Assembly (NCBI RefSeq): GCF_016508585.1
Contig: NZ_JADVOP010000039.1
Location: 1 to 37,319, forward strand
Direction: 5' to 3'
Origin: Acinetobacter baumannii
GTDB lineage: Bacteria; Pseudomonadota; Gammaproteobacteria; Pseudomonadales; Moraxellaceae
DNA: 37,319 bases
The translations under genes and the position numbers were made by a program. The notes beneath the pieces are model-generated. The model did not search any database. It had not been told where the DNA came from and saw only the letters and a program-made list of their open reading frames with translations. Positions 32,875 to 37,319 of the stretch are shown here, in pieces. The first letter of the stretch is position 1. Each line of letters opens with the position of its first letter.

Positions 32875-33190
32875 TTGCTGGATCTGAATATTTAAAATAT
32901 TAAAACGCCATGATTGCCATATTGTTTAATGGTTATAGAATAGCTTTGGTTGCTTGATTGTTTAAGTGCCATTTTATTGAAACACCTTCAATTAAAAAAT
33001 TAAATCCTTGATTTAGAAAATATTCAATTGCCAGATCATTTGATTGCTTGAATGTGTCAATTCTCTAATGAAAATACAAATATGTATTAATTTTAAACAT
33101 TTAAATATCAATTGTTTAAAGTGTGATCATCGGTTTATTTAAATGCTTGACGTAAGGTGTATAACTTTAGATAATGCGCACACAGTTTAC
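32875..33190. other. Gene-free AT-rich spacer before the tRNA
   Basis: About 320 bp. Only the tRNA promoter near its end is recognisable; no other gene, RNA or repeat was seen. Confidence 0.6.
33147..33175 (+). promoter_or_regulatory. tRNA-Met promoter
   Basis: TTGACG (33147-33152), 17 bp, GATAAT (33170-33175): a near-consensus sigma-70 promoter 16 bp before the tRNA, followed by a GC-rich GCGC as is common at stable RNA starts. Confidence 0.75.
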
Positions 33191-33267
33191 GGCTATGTAG
33201 CTCAGTTGGTTAGAGCACCGCACTCATAATGCGGGGGTCACAGGTTCAAGTCCCGTCATAGCCACCA
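33191..33267 (+). tRNA. tRNA-Met (CAT), elongator type
   Basis: A 77-nt cloverleaf. The acceptor arms GGCTATG/CATAGCC pair fully. The D arm is GCTC/GAGC, the anticodon arm CCGCA/TGCGG with loop CTCATAA (anticodon CAT at 33225-33227), and the T arm ACAGG/CCCGT holds TTCAAGT. CCA is encoded. The sequence is close to the E. coli elongator tRNA-Met and unlike its lysidine-modified tRNA-Ile2. The initiator is excluded because the first pair is G-C. Confidence 0.95.
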
Positions 33268-33274
33268 TTTTTAT

Positions 33275-33305
33275 AGACCATGCTCACCGCATGGTCTCTT
33301 TTTTT
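33275..33305 (+). terminator. tRNA-Met terminator
   Basis: AGACCATG and CATGGTCT form an 8-bp stem with a 7-nt loop, followed by CTTTTTTT. Confidence 0.88.
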
Positions 33306-33593
33306 GTATCGTCAAATGTTTAAGTCAAAACCATGTCGATCGTATGGATTAAAAATAAAGTCAGGCAATGGGGCTGAACTCAATCAAAAATGAAATTTTT
33401 AGTGCCATATATACAGACCGTCAATCTGTAGAAAGCGCATACTGTAAAATATAATTTGTTTTTTAATTCACTAAATCCGTGATATGTCAATGTTGCTTGA
33501 TGGGATTAAGCTTTTATTGGCGTGCTTTATGGTGATGGTTTAAATTGGTTTGGAAACATTGCTGCTAGAAAGGTGATCCACTTTACATCAATG
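33306..33593. other. Gene-free spacer
   Basis: About 290 bp between the tRNA terminator and the end of the minus-strand helical-protein gene. A small inverted repeat (ACAGA/TCTGT, near 33414-33430) is the only structure noticed; I see no gene. Confidence 0.5.
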
Positions 33594-34634
33594 CTATGCT
33601 TTCTCAGCAAGAAAACTTTCTATAAAGCGATGTGTTTGTGAATCTAGATAGAAGGGTGCAATCAAAGATTGGATGATGCTGTCTAACAGACCGTGTTGGT
33701 CTAATGCACCTAATGTATGCGGAATAAATCGCGCTGCTTCAATGTATAAGTCATTTTTATCTAGACCTACAGAGTGCAATAATTCCTGCAGACTATATTC
33801 ACCAAAGTATTCATAAAATGCTTCTACAACATTGAGAATAACCTGCTGCATATATTCTGTTTCACGAAGCTCTTTCCATGTTTCGTAAACGAGAATAAAG
33901 AATTCCTCAAAATCTATCGACTGTAGTTGAGAAAATGTTTCTTTTAACGAACGCTGTTTGATTTCAGACCAGATGTGGGTCGCAATATCTGCCAAATCCT
34001 CATTGGGAAGCATAATGATATTACTGAGTTGTTTGCGTATTGCTGCCGCAAGCTGGTTTTCTAATTTTAATTCAATATTTTGTTGTTGGTCTTGGATAAA
34101 GCTCACGACTTTGGAAGCAAGACGATTTTGTTTAACTGTGTAGTGGCGAAGCTGATCAAGCCAAGGTGTATTGCTTTCAACAATCTGATTGGCAAGCTGT
34201 AGGCTGACTTGCTGAATCTGAGGATTGTGCTGTAAGTTTTCTTGAAGGTAGTTGCGGAGTTGTTCAAGTTCTAAAATCTTGAACATCCATAATTCAAAGG
34301 ATTCATCAGAAAGTAAATCATTGATAACGGTCTGGCTACCAATTGCATATTGATGAATTTTTTGCGCAACGACACCAATAAACTCAAGAATATCAGCGCC
34401 CAAATTCAGTTCAAATGCGTATTTTTGAACAACTGAAGATAGTTGTTCGAGTTGTATCACGTTTTTTAAAAGAATTTTGTCAGCATTCTGATAAGTTTGA
34501 GAAATAAAATTTTGAATAAATTGAGGATTTTTTTGATCGAGTAATTGTTGTTTGGTATAGCGAACTTGCTCAAGCAAAAGTGCTTGAGCAAGTTCCTGAG
34601 CAAAGCTCGCTGGGAGTGAATTATCCACATTCAC
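33594..34634 (-). CDS. Helical protein of unknown function, downstream of nadE
   Basis: A 346-residue protein I do not recognise. It is rich in Gln, Leu and Glu, predicted to be nearly all helical, with no signal peptide or clear membrane segment, so probably cytoplasmic. A charged coiled-coil-like stretch runs around residues 170-205 (NRLASKVVSFIQDQQQNIEL), and the C-terminal third is acidic and aromatic (VVEAFYEYFGEYSLQELL). It contains no Cys. Its ATG lies 5 bp after the nadE stop, so the two form an operon. That hints at a link to NAD metabolism but does not show one. Confidence 0.6.
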   Translation of the reverse strand: MNVDNSLPASFAQELAQALLLEQVRYTKQQLLDQKNPQFIQNFISQTYQNADKILLKNVIQLEQLSSVVQKYAFELNLGADILEFIGVVAQKIHQYAIGSQTVINDLLSDESFELWMFKILELEQLRNYLQENLQHNPQIQQVSLQLANQIVESNTPWLDQLRHYTVKQNRLASKVVSFIQDQQQNIELKLENQLAAAIRKQLSNIIMLPNEDLADIATHIWSEIKQRSLKETFSQLQSIDFEEFFILVYETWKELRETEYMQQVILNVVEAFYEYFGEYSLQELLHSVGLDKNDLYIEAARFIPHTLGALDQHGLLDSIIQSLIAPFYLDSQTHRFIESFLAEKA

Positions 34635-34639
34635 GGGGC

Positions 34640-36265
34640 TTATACACCAGGTTTCCAGCCGTTTACAATCGGATAGCGACGTTCACGACTGAATGCACGT
34701 GAGCTGATACGCGGTCCAATTGAACCTTGACGGCGTTTGTATTCATTACGGTCAACCAGACGAATCACTTTTTCAACAACTTCACGTTCAAAACCTTTGG
34801 CAATGATGTCTTCTTGGCTTTGTTCTTCTTCGATATAGGCGTATAGAATTGCATCGAGTATATCGTAAGCAGGGAGTGAATCTTGATCTTTTTGATCTGG
34901 ACGGAGTTCAGCTGATGGCGGACGAGTAATCACACGTTCAGGAATCACAGGCGTTTCTGAAATGCTGTTACGGTATTTCGCCAATTCAAACACAATGGTT
35001 TTATAAACATCTTTAAGGACAGCAAACCCTCCCACCATGTCACCATATAAAGTACAGTAACCCACAGAAAGTTCTGATTTATTGCCTGTTGAAAGCACTA
35101 AATTACCAAATTTATTGGATAAACCCATCAATAATGTACCACGTGCACGTGCTTGAAGATTTTCTTCTGTTGCATCAGCAGGTGAGTTGCCAAAGAATGG
35201 GTATAGTGTTTGCATGAAACTATTTACAATCGGGTGAATTTCAGCGATGCCAAATGTAACCCCCATACGCTTGGCTTGTTCAGTGGCGTCTTCAACACTA
35301 ATTTGAGAGGTATAGGTATACGGCATCATCACTGCTTGAACTTTATCCGCACCAATTGCATCAACAGCAATCGCAAGTGTTAAAGCAGAGTCGATACCGC
35401 CGGATAAACCAAGAATTACACCAGGAAAGCCTGAACGTTGAACATAATCACGTGTTGCTAAAACTAGACCTTGGTAAATCTCGGCCATCGTACTTAAAGC
35501 AGGTACAGTTTCGACAACTTGATAACTTTTATTTTCAACTTGGTATTCTGCAAAGTAAAGATCTTCAGTGAAACTTGGTGCCTGTAATGCAACCTCACCT
35601 GATTGGTTAATCACAAAACTTGTGCCATCAAAAATAAGATCGTCCTGTCCACCAACTTGATTGACATAGACCAAGTGCAGATTCAATTGTTTTGCTAATT
35701 CCTTGAGCGTTACGATACGGTGCTGAGGTTTGCCAACTTCATAAGGTGAAGCATTCAGTACCAGTACGCTTTCGACATTCAGTTGAGCCAGCTGTTGAAC
35801 TGTATTGAGCGACCAAACATCTTCACAGATCAATACACCAAACTTATGCCCCAAGTATTCAAAAACGAGATGTTGATGACCTTCGTTAAAATAACGTTTT
35901 TCGTCAAACACACTATAGTTAGGTAAATTTTGTTTATTATAAATACCCAGTACTTGACCATCTTTCATGACAGCAGCAGCATTATAGCGTTGACCGTCTT
36001 CCGTAAGATTCACAAAGCCAAAGACCAAAACGATATCTTTGATCGCAGCTAATTTTTCAAAAGCCTGTGCTGTACGTTTAGCTAAGCTTGGGCGTAGAAA
36101 TAAATCTTCAGCCGGATAACCGATAATAGAAAGTTCAGGAAAAACAATAATTTCAGCATTCTGTTTTTTTGCTTCATTGGCTTGCTCAATCATCTTTTGA
36201 ACATTTGAATCAAGATCACCAATGAATGGAGAGAATTGCGCAAGAGCAATTTTAAAACTTTTCAT
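34640..36265 (-). CDS. nadE: Glutamine-dependent NAD+ synthetase
   Basis: It amidates nicotinic acid adenine dinucleotide to NAD+ using glutamine and ATP, the last step of NAD synthesis. The 541-residue protein fuses a nitrilase-type glutaminase domain (1-255) with a synthetase domain (265-541). The glutaminase triad is E44 (FPELSIIGYP), K111 (YNKQNLPNY) and C147 (LICEDVW). The synthetase has the pyrophosphate loop GLSGGIDS (286-293) and TGNKSELSVGY, with RPPSAELRPDQKDQDSLP further on. Everything needed is present. It is first in an operon with the unknown gene at 33594. Confidence 0.97.
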   Translation of the reverse strand: MKSFKIALAQFSPFIGDLDSNVQKMIEQANEAKKQNAEIIVFPELSIIGYPAEDLFLRPSLAKRTAQAFEKLAAIKDIVLVFGFVNLTEDGQRYNAAAVMKDGQVLGIYNKQNLPNYSVFDEKRYFNEGHQHLVFEYLGHKFGVLICEDVWSLNTVQQLAQLNVESVLVLNASPYEVGKPQHRIVTLKELAKQLNLHLVYVNQVGGQDDLIFDGTSFVINQSGEVALQAPSFTEDLYFAEYQVENKSYQVVETVPALSTMAEIYQGLVLATRDYVQRSGFPGVILGLSGGIDSALTLAIAVDAIGADKVQAVMMPYTYTSQISVEDATEQAKRMGVTFGIAEIHPIVNSFMQTLYPFFGNSPADATEENLQARARGTLLMGLSNKFGNLVLSTGNKSELSVGYCTLYGDMVGGFAVLKDVYKTIVFELAKYRNSISETPVIPERVITRPPSAELRPDQKDQDSLPAYDILDAILYAYIEEEQSQEDIIAKGFEREVVEKVIRLVDRNEYKRRQGSIGPRISSRAFSRERRYPIVNGWKPGV

Positions 36266-36665
36266 TTAAACCAAATCCTATTCCAATAGGGTAATTTATA
36301 TACATTTTGTTGATTTTTAAAATGTAGTTATTCAACGTATGTATATATAGACACAACAAAAACTGCCAAAGGGCGAAGCTATAAAATCATCAAAAAATCA
36401 TCAAAAATCTTTATTTTTTTGCAATGCAAAAATTTCAGACATTGAGTATTTTAACTAAAAAAATGTCAGAAGCTAGTGATTCATCAAGTTTATTCAGTAC
36501 AGCATCAATGACACCATGAATTTAGAGTATTTTATTTGTAGAAACTAGTGATTTTTCATTATTTTTTGGTTTTTATATCGGAATTGATATTCTTTTTGAA
36601 GAAATTATGAAATAGATCACAAAAAAGTTCGAATGAAACTAAAAGTTTCAAATTTTAGTTTGGAT
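36266..36665. other. 400-bp gene-free region upstream of nadE with short repeats
   Basis: Very AT-rich. Direct repeats: GAGTATTTTA plus AGAAGCTAGTGATT at 36444-36481, and GAGTATTTTA plus AGAAACTAGTGATT at 36525-36553. Nearby is a tandem ATCATCAAAAA at about 36387-36408. TGAAACT/AGTTTCA (36634-36650) makes a small hairpin past the end of the gene at 36666. The nadE promoter must lie here, but I could not place it. Confidence 0.5.
36444..36553. repeat. Imperfect direct repeat, two copies
   Basis: Two copies of GAGTATTTTA followed by AGAARCTAGTGATT, at 36444-36481 and 36525-36553. The gap inside the unit is shorter in the second copy. This could be a duplicated binding site or decayed duplication. 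Confidence 0.5.
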
Positions 36666-37151
36666 TTACTGCAAAATGATATTTTTGATCCGATTTAAAT
36701 AGATATCTTTAGCGATGTCGCCTTGCTGTTCGATATTATAGTCAAAATAAGATTTTCCCTGAACCAAGGTATAGCGGTAAGGATTATATCGTCCAAAACT
36801 AAGATACATTGCAGACTGTAAAATTGCGCCTTTTAGCAGTACCTTTTCATGACGTTGATATTGATAGACGTGTGCCATTTCATGAATGAACACAGCTTGA
36901 TAGGCTAAACTCATGCAGGAAAAATCTTCACAATAATCAGCATCTTTTAAATGTATATAGCCATTCGGTGCCATTAAGATGCCGACAGGTTGCCATGGCA
37001 GGTAGGGATGATTCATGATTTTAACCTGATCGTAATCAATCAGGTCACCAAACACAGTCTGGCTAATTCGGATTTCCCCATTCGTCAATGGGCGATATTT
37101 AAACTGATCAATTTTGAGTAGTTTTGCCAAACGCCAAAAATAATTCAACAT
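36666..37151 (-). CDS. HExxH metallopeptidase-like protein (Vgr-related type)
   Basis: A 161-residue protein with a zinc-peptidase signature HEMAH (H90, E91, H94) in VFIHEMAHVYQYQRH. A downstream EQQGDIAKDIY (E141) could supply the third ligand. The N-terminal part (RPLTNGEIRISQTVFGDLID, then APNGYIHL) resembles short proteins annotated as Vgr-related in other proteobacteria, and more loosely DUF4157-type putative peptidases. There is no signal peptide. No secretion-system gene is nearby, so the Vgr link is only by name. Whether it is an active protease is open. Confidence 0.6.
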   Translation of the reverse strand: MLNYFWRLAKLLKIDQFKYRPLTNGEIRISQTVFGDLIDYDQVKIMNHPYLPWQPVGILMAPNGYIHLKDADYCEDFSCMSLAYQAVFIHEMAHVYQYQRHEKVLLKGAILQSAMYLSFGRYNPYRYTLVQGKSYFDYNIEQQGDIAKDIYLNRIKNIILQ

Positions 37152-37319
37152 TGTTATTAGAGGTGATTAAAATAAAGTGAGCATCAGTTTAGCATTGAAT
37201 ACAGAGTAGCCAAATAGGAATTGCTTGTGAATCGATCAAAATGTTTTAAGGGATATTAATGAAAGAGTAAACTTTTAATATAAATAACTTATTATTTTTT
37301 ATAAGTTTCTACTCAATGT
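37152..37319. other. Window end, no gene seen
   Basis: AT-rich spacer upstream of the HExxH gene. No RNA, repeat or start of another gene can be supported. Confidence 0.4.

Noticed and set aside
33191..33267. tRNA-Ile2 (lysidine-modified CAT) or initiator tRNA-Met
   Set aside because: Body sequence follows elongator tRNA-Met, and the first acceptor pair is G-C, unlike the initiator.
1..37319. CRISPR arrays, prophage, insertion sequences or a defence system
   Set aside because: No spaced repeat arrays, integrase, transposase or known defence genes were found on either strand.

Overview
The window is AT-rich chromosomal DNA of a gammaproteobacterium, almost certainly an Acinetobacter. The evidence is the gene order (carA-carB-greA; yhbY divergent from rlmE-ftsH-folP; hppD with a fahA-maiA operon and an APC permease), the protein sequences and the short hairpin-plus-T terminators. 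No phage, transposase, insertion sequence or CRISPR array was seen. Most genes are housekeeping; the accessory material lies mainly between about 9.9 and 21.6 kb.

Layout. 1-4.1 kb: a START-like protein, a secreted TonB-C-like protein, lysS and trpS (convergent, shared terminator). 4.2-9.9 kb: a DUF808 membrane protein, a YpfJ-type metalloprotease, a CPA1 Na+/H+ antiporter, a secreted alpha/beta hydrolase, an alkyltransferase-like DNA-repair protein and a universal stress protein. 10.3-11.9 kb: an orphan PaaG-like isomerase and an unknown secreted protein. 11.9-19.3 kb: a tyrosine/phenylalanine degradation locus with hppD, an IclR regulator, an operon fahA-maiA-VOC dioxygenase-like gene-(decayed CoA transferase), and an aromatic amino acid permease. 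19.3-21.6 kb: a CatB-like acyltransferase, a methyltransferase and a long gene-poor stretch. 21.6-26.8 kb: greA and carAB. 27-32.9 kb: a coiled-coil protein, a DOMON-like protein, yhbY, rlmE, ftsH, folP and a DUF5713-like gene. 33.2-37.2 kb: tRNA-Met(CAT), an unknown helical protein in an operon with nadE, and an HExxH protein.

The most interesting region is the tyrosine locus. HppD makes homogentisate, MaiA and FahA take maleylacetoacetate to fumarate and acetoacetate, and the permease would bring in the amino acid. The ring-opening step between them is normally done by the cupin-type HmgA, which is absent from the window. In its operon place sits a 181-residue VOC protein with an intact His-His-Glu triad (H10, H87, E135), so it may be a non-orthologous homogentisate dioxygenase. 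The last operon member, the acetoacetate-activating CoA transferase, has been destroyed by an internal deletion that fuses subunit A to subunit B, plus frameshifts. The hppD and fahA promoters share a near-identical 35-bp element overlapping their -35 boxes, a candidate operator for the IclR protein encoded between them.

Two regulatory RNA candidates bracket carAB: a double-hairpin leader before carA, and a pair of mutually exclusive hairpins between carB and greA.
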